DNA of 64,000 nt from Calliopum simillimum. Taxonomy: Eukaryota; Arthropoda; Insecta; Diptera; Lauxaniidae. Positions 30,961 through 41,423 of this stretch are shown one piece after another (the first letter of the stretch is position 1; every line of letters starts with the position of its first letter). The position numbers were made by a program, and so were the translations under genes. Location: contig OX638368.1 of assembly GCA_951812925.1 (NCBI GenBank), positions 4,898,001 to 4,962,000 on the forward strand, written 5' to 3'. Below the pieces are notes generated by a model. The model was given only the letters and a program-made list of their open reading frames with translations, ran no database searches and was not told the DNA's origin.

Positions 30961-32929
30961 CTATTTGGCGTTTTACTTCTCATTTTTTTTGTTAACTTTA
31001 ACCTCGATGCGATGCCACTTTGCATTATTCGATTTCCCCCATTTTTGGGTTCATGTATTTTCTGACCAAAACTCACAAAATTAAGTGTTCTAGCGTATTC
31101 AAATTCCATTATTAAGAATCTTTATATGTCAATAAATCATGTTTTACCTATATATTAATACGAAAGGCTAAAATTTGTCCTCCTTTTATCACTATGTTAG
31201 AAATGAAGTACGAATTTAGGTTACACACCATTAGAGAGGTATTTGTATATAGATGTCCACAAAGCTTAAATTATCTTAATATGTTGCCCTTGAGCCTGCC
31301 ATAATTAAATACAAATTTCTGAATGCTGACAACAACAAAATACGCAGTCATACATAGCTGATAAAAAGGATAAAGCTTGTTTTTTGTTTTGTTTGCATTT
31401 CACATTTGTCATTGTACCAGGGATAATAAATGAGCTTTTCTATTTTGTGCCAAATAGCAAAATGAGTACATGCTAAGTGTCCAAAAAGTAACAAAATTAT
31501 TTAATACATTTTCGGTGGAATTTTGAACATTAGGCGATTCTAGTAAACACAAAAGTGCCAATACTACTTACTTATTTGAAATATATTGTTTTTTTTTTTT
31601 TTTTTCTTTTCATAAAAATGATATTTTTTGAATTAAAGATATACATAAAAGAATTTATTATTCAATATTAAAGTGACCACCGATTTTAAGCAAACACATC
31701 GAAGCTTTTGCTTTAAAATTTTGCATTCAAATTCCATAGTAAGTGAACTCAACTAAATTGACCTTAATTGAATTTTCTTTTGTGCAAGATTAATACAATA
31801 GGAAATAAAAACAACATTTTTTATTTTTCATTTTATCATTATGCCAACAACTTGATGACTCTTCATTTCACACGCTTCTCCCTGCCTGCGCCTCAATGGG
31901 GAAAAACAAAAGGATAAAGCATTTGAAAGGAGAAAAATTGAAGAAAAAAAATCCAAATCCTTCAGCTCTAACGACGACGAGTGCTGCACACAAGTTTAAC
32001 TAATGCGATGCGCATTGCATTGCAATCGCCCATTGCGCTTCCTTTGGCCATGTTCTGTATATCCTTGATTTGCACTTAATTGCAAATCAATAAGGATTCG
32101 CTAATTGCTGCATGGTATGCAATGATTTCATTTTTGCATTCCATTGCTGTAGAGTTTTTTCTTTCTTTTTTTTTGCATTTTTTAACCTTTTGTGTCATTG
32201 CTATATATTACGTTAAAATGTTCATCATATTATTTACTGCTTCAGTTGCGTAAGGGTTAATCAAAGGCTTAACACATTTTCACTGCATTATTTCCCATAT
32301 CAACACAGCTATGTGCACAAAACGATGAAAAAAAATCTAAATCATAAAGATGGTAAAAAAATTTTTCACCCGCTGCACACACAAAAGTAGCATTCAACGC
32401 AAATAATCCTTGAAAGTCCTTTTTTTTTAATTTTCACACCACTACATCATTGTACACGCCAACTCCGCACACTCACTCACTCGCAGTTATTATGGTGGTT
32501 CATGGAAATGGAAATTTTATTTCCGCTTATTATGCGCAGCGCTAGAGCTTAGCGTCAAAGATAGTGCGCCTGAGTATTGATGCGGAATAGAGGCGCAAAT
32601 AGCGGCATGTTGGGGAAGGTCAACATTTTTTAATCAGCAGTGATGTCGAATGCTTCAATAATTAATAGGAAATGCAAGGGATTAAAAGTAATGCACTAAA
32701 AACTCTAAGCTTATTGTAAAAATTTTTCCTTAAGCTCTTAAAAGTTTATGTTATTTGATATATAAGTGTTCTTAAAGTTATGTTATTTATATACTTATTT
32801 GCCTTCCATTTTCAAAAACCAAAACTCTGCGATTTACTGCGTTAGATCTTTCATCAAAACCGCTTCCGCTGTTTTTCGAATTTTAGACTTATTACTTCGT
32901 CCGAATGTAACGCACAGAAAGAGGAGTGA
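30961..32929. other. non-coding stretch, possibly host sequence
   Basis: No transposon is recognised. The part at 31970-32640 has mixed composition, GCATTGCATTGC-type words and CpG-containing patches and looks more like ordinary fly intronic or intergenic DNA than the TE-derived blocks around it. Confidence 0.45.
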
Positions 32930-33532
32930 AATGTTAAGGTGAGGTTCAAAAATGTTGATAAAGTGGAAGAAAAAAGTTGAGAAACTCGAAAAATTTTAAA
33001 AGAGACGAACAAATTTGTATGTAGTATAAAAATGTTGCTGAAGTCGAGAAATGTTGATAAAATGGAAAAATGTTGATAAAGCCCAAAAATGTTTGGAAAG
33101 GTCGAAAAATGTTGCTGTAGTCGAAAATTGTTGAAGAGGTCTAAAAATGTTGCTGAAGTCGAGAAATGTTATGATAAAATGGAAAAATGTTGATAAAGTC
33201 CAAAAACTTTTGGAAAGGTCGAAAAATGTTGCTGAAGTCGAAAATTGTTGAAGAGGTCGAAAAATGTTGCTGAACTCAAGAAATTTTAATAAAACGGAAA
33301 AATGTTGATAAAGTTCAAAAATATCTTTAAAGGTCTAAAAATGTTGCTGAAATTGAGGTAAAGAAATGTTGAAGAAATCGAAAAAATTTAATAGAGAAGA
33401 AAAATTTTTATGAAGTATAAAAATGTTGATAAGGTCGAAAAATGTTCACAAAGTCTCAAATTGTTGACGTGGTTGAAATATGTTGCTGAAGTCGAGAAAT
33501 TTTAATAAATTTTAAAACTTAACAAAAATGTT
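32930..33532. repeat. minisatellite with AAAAATGTTGATAAAGTCG-like unit, left part
   Basis: A unit of about 18-20 bases (AAAAATGTTGCTGAAGTCG and variants) repeats throughout. It is organised into higher-order blocks of about 115-117 bp starting near 33028, 33143 and 33260. The array is interrupted by the mariner element and resumes at 34420. Confidence 0.8.
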
Positions 33533-34419
33533 TTGGGTGTACAACTTAAAAACCGGAATTTGACGGTGGATGTCCGTACTAACAAATATCGTGAAAGCTC
33601 GAACTTTATATATATGTCATTTTGAAGGTACATTTGTCAGCTGTCAAAATCAGTCAACAAAACAATTTTATCTTGTGTGCATCATTATTATTTTTCACGA
33701 TGAATAACTTCGAAAATTGGAGAAAAGGACAGCATTTGCGGGAGGTTCTGTTGGGTCATTTTTTTGCAAAGAAAACTGCTGCCAAAAGTCATTTTTGCAT
33801 CGGATTGTGACTGGGGATGAAAAATAGATCCATTACGACAACCCGAAACGCAACATTCATATATGAAGCCCGGACAACCAGGACCTTCCCAGCCAAAGGC
33901 AAATATCCATGGTGCCAAGGTAATGCTCTGTAATGCTCACAGGTGACCTCTATCGAACACAATTAATACGTTTGAAGCGTGCCATCATCGAAAAACGCCC
34001 GGAAAATGCGACCAGATACGAAGCAATAATTTTTCATCATGACAACGCTCGGCCACATATTGCTGCCCCAGTCAAAAATAACCTGGAAAACAACGGAAAT
34101 CAACGATGGGAAATTTTGCCTCACCCGCTTTATAGCCCAGACCTTGCACCATCAGACTACCATTTGTTCCGATCGATGCAGAATGCCCTATCAGGAATAC
34201 GCTTCACTTAAGTTCAAGATATCGAAAATTGGATAGATTCATTTTTGGCCGCCAAGCCGGCGCAATTTTTTTGGGATGGAATTCATAAATTGCATGAAAA
34301 ATGGGGAAATGTTGTAGCTTCCAATGGACAATACTTTGAATAAAATATATTGTAACATTTTTCCACAATAAAGCATCAAATTTCGCTAAAATATTCCGGT
34401 TTTTAACTTGTACACCCAA
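33533..34419 (+). mobile_element. mariner relic (887 bp) inside a minisatellite
   Basis: TIRs of about 28 bp, TTGGGTGTACAA(C/G)TTAAAAA then CCGGAAT, lie at 33533 and inverted at 34419. TA is present outside the right end; the left has TT, a probable point change. At 887 bp it is shorter than the usual ~1.3 kb because most of the DNA-binding domain and part of the catalytic domain are deleted. The identical minisatellite on either side shows that the array predates the insertion. Confidence 0.9.
33700..34343 (+). pseudogene. mariner transposase, deleted and frameshifted
   Basis: It starts at ATG 33700 with a mariner-like N-terminus (MNNFENWRKGQHLREVLLGH). It then jumps, in another frame, to VTGDEK (first catalytic Asp) followed by a stop and a third frame with KPGQPGPSQPKANIHG. 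The 33933-34211 segment holds HHDNARPH (second Asp) and YSPDLAPSDYHLF (third Asp). The C-terminus ending in GQYFE is at 34323-34343. Spacing between the second and third Asp is 37 residues, not the mariner-standard 34, because of a three-residue insertion before WEILPHP. The helix-turn-helix region and the WWD block are deleted. The transposase is dead. Confidence 0.85.
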
Positions 34420-34560
34420 TATAAGAGTTCGGAAAAATTTTAAAATTTAAAAAAAAATGTTAAAAAAGAAGAAAATTTTCATGAAGTCTAAAAGGTTGAT
34501 AAGGTCGAAAAATTTTGATAAGGAAAAAAATTAAATGTTGATAAAGTTAATTAATGCTGT
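34420..34560. repeat. minisatellite, right part after the mariner insertion
   Basis: It continues the AAAATGTTGATAAGG / GAAAAATTTTGATAAGG type units of 32930-33532 and then fades into unique sequence. Confidence 0.7.
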
Positions 34561-34679
34561 CAAAAACATTGAAGATGTATATACAGAGTCCTTTGAAACA
34601 TTGTGTCAGACTGACTGTTAGCTTAAAGATTATAAGACTTATATTCTACGCTATTTGAATCCCATCAGATTTTTCTTTT

Positions 34680-35390
34680 GTGCACCTTTTAGTGCATGAA
34701 ATTTCTTTCTAATGATACTTTCATTCCTAGCGGTTTTTATATCATGTGATTTTATATCCAATGAGATTTTCTCGCATGTGTCTTTTTTCCAATATCTTTT
34801 CTCTTGTGATTTTTCTAGATGATGAAACTTTCATTTTAAAAGATTTTATCTCAAGATATTTTATATCATATGATTTTCAGTTCACGGTTTTATGAGATTG
34901 CTATAATATAACTGAATCTTTTTTTTTTCATTAGACCGGATGAATAACGTATACGTATAATACGCGATTTTTATTGCATAAAATTTTTCTTTAATGCTAT
35001 TTTTAATTCATGAAATTTCTGCCTAATAAGATTTTTCTTTCATGAAATTTTTAGTTCATGAAATTTTTTTCCAATGATACATTCATTGCACTCCGTTTTT
35101 ATTTCATGTGATTTTATGTTTCATGAGTTTTTTTCGCATGCGGTTTTTTTGTCCCATGAAAGTTTTCTATCATGTGATTTTTCTAGATGATGAAACTCAA
35201 GATATTTTATATTATAAAATTTTCATCTCACTGTGTTTTGAAATTGTTATAATATTAACAAATCTTTTTCTTTTTTTTTGTCATTAGATCGGATGAATAA
35301 TGTATAAAACGCAATTTTTATAACATGAGATTTTTCTCTCATGCTATTTTAAATTCGTGAAATTTCTGCCTAATAAGACTTTCCTTGCAT
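34680..35390. repeat. ~350-bp tandem duplication made of TTTCATGAAATTTTT words
   Basis: Copy 1 runs about 34685-35030 and copy 2 about 35045-35375. Shared landmarks in order are ATGAAATTTCTTTC, CCAATGATAC, TCATGTGATTTTAT, CTAGATGATGAAACT, TATAATAT, ATTAGA(C/T)CGGATGAATAA and GAAATTTCTGCCTAATAAG. Each copy is itself built from short TTTCATGA-rich words, so the array probably grew by repeated slippage or unequal exchange. Confidence 0.75.
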
Positions 35391-35862
35391 GCAATTTTGT
35401 CGCTTGAGATGTTTTCATGAATACCGAATCGTACGAGGTATGAAGATTACCGACTGTATAACTTTGCTCAATTCACGAAATTCACTAAACTGAAATTCAC
35501 ACAAATTTGGAAGTTCATGATTAATAAAAAGGACCCTTGTTTTTGAACATAATACCGATATTATACGATAGTAATGCCTCGAGTAGCCGTATAATATCTT
35601 CAATGTTTTGTTATTACATATGTGCGATAGATGATTATTCCATGTAAGAGTTTTGTTCAGAATTGCTCACAAATATTTCAACTCCTCACTACATTTATCC
35701 TTAGGTATGAACTTGGTTTGTTTTAGGGTAAGTTTCCAATTCTTTCTCTCAGTAACAGTTTGGCTAGTTTGGAAGTCTAAAACCTTTCTTTTACCATAAT
35801 AATCAAGAAAATCAAAGCTTTAGACTTTGAGTTTGTAACTTTAGAGTATTTTTAATAGTATG
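35391..35862. other. non-coding stretch, nothing recognised
   Basis: AT-rich, with no coding or repeat signal that I can support. Confidence 0.5.
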
Positions 35863-38640
35863 CCCATAGGTTAGGTTTAAGTGGCGGCAAGTTAGCCACA
35901 CATAGACCAAAAAGGTCCATAGTGATACCACATCATCCCGGACGTTGAGTCGCGTGGATGTAATTAAATAGATGTAATAACGGGGTTTCAGCCCTCTTCA
36001 GGCTTGAGCGTGAAGGCTTTAGAAGCCATTGCGAAGTTTTTTTTTGGTTTTAGACTAGTATCTGCAAGTTATTCAAGATTGTTAAAAAACATTTGTCCAA
36101 GGGTTTTAAATCTGGTTCTGCAAAGCGCTGGGCAAAAACACAGTAGATGTTCCAAATTCTCCTCTTCGTCTTCATTACACCATCGACACCTACTATCCGC
36201 TAGAATGCCCATTCTGTGAGCATGATAACCAATAAGACAGTGTCCAGTGATGGCTCCTACAACCGTTCTACATGTTTTACGAGATAAAGAGAGAAGGTAG
36301 TCGGTTTTATCTTTACAGAAAGTTGGGAAAAAATTTTTGGTTATTTTGCTAGTATTTGAGTTGATCCATTTTAGGTTAGCCTCACAGTAAAGCGATTTCT
36401 GATATAAAACGTTGCGGTGCTGTAAGGGAAGTGATACGCTTAACGGTTCACCATCGAGTAGCACACCTGCTTTTGCCTGTTCATCAGCAATTTCGTTGCC
36501 CTCTATACCTTGGTGACCAGGTACCCAGTTCAGGCATGTTTCAAACTTACTGCTGAGGGTTTGAAGTAGATTGTAGCATCGAAGGACTGACTTGGATTTA
36601 ATTATATAGTTTGTAAGGGACTTAAGGGCAGCTTGGCTGTCAACATAAAAATTTACCCTATCGACGCCTCTGCTCGCCATTACATGTTCCGTCGCCATAC
36701 TAATCGCCTCCAACCCAGCTTGAAAGATGCTACAGTATTGTGGCAATTTATACTTTAATGTTGTATTATAGGTGGGAATGAAAACCCCAGCCCCCACCCC
36801 TGCTTCTTATTTAGAGCCGTCCGTGTAAATATTAATAGAATTCGATGAGTCTGAAGTTCGGTTAACCCAGGAATTTCTCGATTCTATGTTAACAGAGAAC
36901 TTCCTATCAAGATGCAGTGTTGGCTTACAGTAGTCAGTCGACTTTTAACAAACAGAGCTTAGTTTGCTGTGTCCGAATTCTCTGAAGCTGAAACCCTCAA
37001 CTTCTTTCAATCGGATTGCAGTTTTAAAGACTACTCCTTTCGCATGTAAGTCAATAGGAAGCATGCTAAATATTACATTTAATGATTCTGCTGATGTAGT
37101 TTTTAGAGCACCCGTAATGCTCAAGCACATAAGTCGTTGAATTCTTTCTAATGGTTTTAAGAGAGATTTATTTTCGAGTGCGTTCCACCAGACAAATACT
37201 CCATATAGCAATATAGGCCTTACGACAGAGCAGTATATCCAGTGTGTCACCTTAGGTTCTAAGCCCCAAGTGCGACCAAACATGACTTTGCAAGCGTAGA
37301 AGGCATTATTAGCTTTTGCTACGCGTTCTTCAATGTTTTCTTTCCAATGTAGTTTTTGATCTAAAATCACCCCTAGAAACTTTGCAGTTTTCGATAAAAT
37401 TATGGTGATTCCATTTATACGAATGCACCTGAAAGTCGGTATTTTATATTTTCTGGTAAAAAGAATAACTTGAGTTTTTGATGGATTTATACAAAGACCT
37501 TTTGTGGAGCACCATCCGCTTAAAGATTCTAGCGAGGTCTCCAGAAGCTCACTTAATACATTCGGATATTTTCCATTTACCATTAAAACAAGATCATCAG
37601 CATAGGCAACAACTTTAGTGCCCATGCCTTGTAATTTTTTTAAAAGGGGACTTAAAGCTATTATCCAGAGAAGTGGTGAAAGTACCCCACTTTGTGGAGT
37701 GCCACATATGGCGAGTTTTTGAGTAAATTCAGAACCCCACGTTGTTGATATTAAGCGACAACTGAGTAGAGTGTTGATCCACCCTATAAGAAATTCGTTA
37801 ACTCCCATCAACCGAAGTCCCTCTATTAGCGATTCATTTGAAATATTGTTAAAGGCCCCTTCAATATCCGGGAACGCCGCTAAAGTGTATTCCTTGTAGT
37901 GAAGGGAATTCTCAATGTAGAGCAGTTTCAACTGATTTGCCTTTTTGGTAGGCGTGCTGAGTAGGTGACATGTAACCGTGGGGAATACTTTCTCTAATGA
38001 AGCAGTCTATGACACGTTCCATAGTTTTAAGGAGAAAAGACGTTAAACTAATAGGTCTGAAATCTTTTGCCTTGGCGTGAGTAATTTTTCCTCCTTTGGG
38101 AATAAACACTACTTTTGCCTGGCGCCATGATTGCGGTACATATTGAAGTCTTAAGCAACCGTTAAAAATTTGTATAAGCCATTCCATGATGCTATCTTTA
38201 GCATATTGTAACATAGCTGGGAAAATGTTATCAGGACCTGCTGATTTATATTGTTTAAAGGACTCAAGAGCATGATTTATTCTGTTCTTATTAAATATGT
38301 TAGAAGGGTTAACTTTCAAAACTAGGTATTGTTTGCAAAGTCGTTGTAACGGAAGTGTTAAGGCAGCCCGGAAAATGAATCTACTGTTTCCGCTGCATTA
38401 TCAGTCCATTTTCCAATATCGTTTTGAATTAAAACTGGCGTTATTTCTTTTTTAGACAAAATTTTTCTAAGTCTGGCTGCATCTGTTGTATGCCCATGAT
38501 AAGCATCTGTAAATTCAATAAATGAAGAGAGAACTATATTTTCACTCTCCAAAGACTTCACGATTTTTATCCTTAGACTATGAATGGCATTTTTAGACGA
38601 TTTATATGAAGAGGCCTTAACATGATGCTCATTTTTCTAT
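35863..38640 (-). mobile_element. RNase-H-bearing LINE relic (R1/LOA/I group)
   Basis: The minus strand carries RT, RNase H and a C-terminal zinc-finger-like region (36069-38561 and a little upstream), then about 200 bases of 3' UTR ending in a CCTAACC word near 35870. The 3' UTR also occurs as a scrap at 29985. The element lacks the 5' endonuclease and ORF1, so it is 5'-truncated near 38640. An RNase H domain after the RT plus a YADDL motif point to the LOA/I side of the R1-LOA-I-Jockey group. Confidence 0.88.
36069..38561 (-). pseudogene. LINE reverse transcriptase plus RNase H, frameshifted
   Basis: Segments in order on the minus strand: a pre-RT linker (38358-38561); RT fingers with DFRPISLTSFLLKTMERVID (37912-38319, another frame); RT palm and thumb (36945-37931) with FPDIEGAFNN, GTPQSGVLSPLLW and the catalytic VVAYADDLVL near 37600; a stop at 36945; then YTDGSK (first RNase H Asp) followed by a stop; then RNase H (36069-36797) with NFYVDSQAALKSL and WVPGHQGIEGNEIADEQAK. 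It ends in a CRWCNEDEEENLEHLLCFC zinc-binding-like motif. Two frameshifts and at least two stops kill it. In an intact element these domains copy the RNA at the target and degrade the template. Confidence 0.88.
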
Positions 38641-39691
38641 AGTTTCTCTATAGCAAGCAATGGTTAAATCTTATGATTAAAATCCTGTAGAAACAAAGAC
38701 GTCTTTGAAATGCTGAGGTTAATGGTTTAGTTGAGTTTAAATATACGTATGTAAGCTTTTATTTATGTGTGATCTTAAATACAAAACATACATGTTTTTG
38801 ATTCTGCATACATATGTACATATGTACATATATACCTATTTGTTTATGTTAGCAAAAATCAACTTTCCGTTGATGCTCCCACTACTTGCTCGGGCACACT
38901 AAACACCTTTTACCGGTGGAAATGTGCAAATGTAAATGAATGTAAAGATTGCAAAGGACCTGAGGATTAAGGGATGTTGTTGTTGTGCCCAGTTTCGGTG
39001 TGAAATAAGAAAAGAAGAAAAGCAACAGCAAATAATTTGTATAAAGCTAAGTTTATTAAAGCTTAAAGCTCGCATGCCCAAAGTAAAAAAAGAAAAGTAA
39101 AAGGAACTTGGTCGAAATTAAACACAACTTGCTCTTTGTTGCTGTTGCTGTTTGTTTTTATGGGTGTGTCAAAAATGTTGCTCTACATTATTTTGCAGTA
39201 TGAAATTTTGCATTTGTGCGAGTATAACAAAATCAGGTGAGTGTGTAAGTACACTCACACATAAAAGCCCAAAAAAAAGAAAACAAATCATTTGTATGTG
39301 TGCTTAGTTCACAAAACAAGGTGTTTATGGTTAAGTTTTTCACTTTGTTTTTACTTTTTGTTGTTGTTTTTTGTTTTTATAGTTTCTGTTGTTATTTTGC
39401 TTGTTGCAATGTATACCCAGTCTGTAATAGTTTTTTGTAAGCGTGTTAGTGTTTATTTTTACAGTTCAAAGTTGCTTGTATATTTTTACAGTTTACAAAT
39501 TGTTGTCGATAAAAGGTATTTTTATGTTATTCAAATTATCATTGTTAGTAAACTTTACAAAAATACATTTAATATCAATTTCAACCATAAATGCTTATGA
39601 AACTTAGCAATGGGTATACACTAGGTCGGGCCGGTGAAAAAAATATTGGAAAACCGATCCCAATCTGAAAGTTCTAAGGAACAAAAAAAAA
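38641..39691. other. non-coding stretch with GTT/TTG-rich tract
   Basis: AT-rich. A TACATATG simple repeat lies at 38810-38830 and a TTGTTGTT-rich tract at 39130-39410. No gene or mobile element is supported. Confidence 0.5.
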
Positions 39692-40010
39692 TTTTTTTTG
39701 GACTTCTCTAAAAACAGCCAAAATGGTATTTTTCAAATAATTTCAGAAGGTGATATCCGATGCTCAAAAATTATATCTATAAAATTATCGCTGTAAAGAC
39801 CTTAATTAGGCCTAAATTTTTTTATGTACTTTGGTGTAAATACAATCTCAAATACTTTAATTTTATAAAGAAAACATCACATTTTGGAGGATATGAACTA
39901 CAGAAACTGAGACTCACTAGTCGAATATGACAACGAAGGTCGAAATGACTTTACAAAAAATGTTGTCTTAATTGGGATCATTTGGCTGTTTTCAGAGTAG
40001 TCCAAAAAAA
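39692..40010. repeat. ~320-bp element with ~30-bp inverted ends
   Basis: TTTTTGGACTTCTCTAAAAA then CAGCCAAAATG at 39694-39724 is inverted at 39978-40005 (CATTTGGCTGTTTTCAGAGT then AGTCC). It is a short foldback or MITE relic. The flanks do not show an obvious duplication. Confidence 0.6.
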
Positions 40011-40149
40011 TAAAAAATTGTTGGCTAGATAAGTATATACGGCAAATAGAAAAAACCTTCACTTTGCAACGAAAATTTTGGTCGCCATACCAAAATTCCC
40101 TAACATAAAACTATGGAGTTATTTTATAGTCGATTAGTACATTTCTTTA

Positions 40150-40950
40150 TATATGACTTTTGGGAAGTACAGTCACGCCAATACACTCTAGTGCTAGCTA
40201 CCTCATCAAAAGCCTCGCAACATCACAGACAGTCCAACACGAACATCGTCGCAACATCAAACACAGAACAACATCGAACACAGTCAAACGCTGCAACCGC
40301 GAACACAATAAAACAAGAACACTGCCGCAACAGTACCTCAAGATCATCGCCGCAATATCAAACACAATACAACGCGAACGCCGCAACACGAGAATCGCCG
40401 CAATAGCACACAAGCGAGTAGATAGTCGACACAGTCATAACCACGCACGACAACCACTTCTCAAAATACTTTTCAACAGCGAGCAGTCAGTCTGTTTTCA
40501 ACCATCGTCGAATGCACATCGTATGTTTGCTCATTTTATAGAGTGGTTGCATATCTTCCCTCTATAAAATAAAGCAACGCGTTAGCATTTTGCTCAGTTT
40601 ATCTCGAGTCTCTTTTCTGTGCCCAACAGTGATCGTGTACACATCGTTTATCCTGCTTCATCTTATAGTACAGTCCTTGGATCATCGGTCTATAATATGA
40701 AGCCGTGTGTTAACTCCCATTGATTGTCTTTGTCAATAGATCAATTGATACTTCGTTATACTTTCGTCTCTTTCAGACACGCGTTAACAGTGCTTTTGTG
40801 GTTGAGGTTGCACATCTTCCTCCACAAAACAAAGTTTCGCTCCATGAATACGTCATATTCTTTTGTCTTTTTCAGACACGCTCGCACCTACTCGCAATCT
40901 ACACAACGGAAATCTAGTCATCGGAAAGAAACACCGCTCGGATTTTGATA
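40150..40950. other. CA-rich, G-poor block; possible retrotransposon UTR/LTR
   Basis: From 40200 to 40420 the plus strand repeats CGCAACATCAAACACA-like words about eight times with shifting length. At 40520-40580 there is an imperfect hairpin (TTTTATAGAGTGG / CCCTCTATAAAAT) followed by AATAAAG. Another repeat, TTCGTCTCTTTCAGACACGC against TTTGTCTTTTTCAGACACGC, occurs at about 40765 and 40861. The open frames here come from the simple-sequence bias. A retroelement leader/LTR is my best guess without proof. Confidence 0.4.
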
Positions 40951-41058
40951 CTTTCCATTGAAATATTAATTGTCTTACAAACATTAATTTTAACTAATAT
41001 TTAATCCTTCTTACATTTTATAGCAATAATTAATTCAGTAGGTTAAGAACAAAATATT

Positions 41059-41420
41059 AAGGGGATACCTTTAATCTCGTAAACTCCTAAACCATGAAAA
41101 GCTCGAAAGTTTACGAGCTTGTTTTCAGGAACACACATTTCCAAAAACGTGTAAGCAACGTATCAGCTGTCATATAATTTGAAAAATATTCAATTCAAAT
41201 TCAATTTTCAAAACAAAAAATATTTTTTCAATACATTTATTTGACAACAATCGCTCTCGTACTTTTTCGAGGCTATTTACGCATCGAATTTGCCTCGTAA
41301 GTTTTCGAGGCCTGGTAAACTTTTTTTTCATACAAAGTTTTAAATTTTGTTTACGAGGCTCGAAAGTTTTCGAGGTTTACGTGCTCTTCGAGGCTTTTAC
41401 GAGTTTAAAGGAATCCCCTT
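41059..41420. mobile_element. 362-bp MITE with AAGGGGAT ends and ATT duplication
   Basis: TIRs AAGGGGAT(A/T)CCTTTAA then CTCGTAAA at 41059 and inverted at 41420 are flanked by ATT on both sides (41056-41058, 41421-41423). The interior is packed with palindromic variants of TTTACGAGGCTCGAAAG and TTTTCGAGG (at least six). A 3-bp duplication fits PIF/Harbinger-type elements, though ATT is not their usual TWA. It has no coding capacity. Confidence 0.75.
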
Positions 41421-41423
41421 ATT

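Noticed and set aside
31696..31760. ACATCGAAGCTTTTG as a tenth two-box site
   Set aside because: Good box A but no acceptable box B downstream.
32930..33532. Regular repeats considered as a CRISPR-like array
   Set aside because: Repeats are contiguous and degenerate with no unique spacers. This is a eukaryotic minisatellite.
40160..40567. 135-residue frame in the CA-rich block
   Set aside because: Results from the CGCAACATCAAACACA simple repeat, with similar frames in several registers. Not a protein gene.
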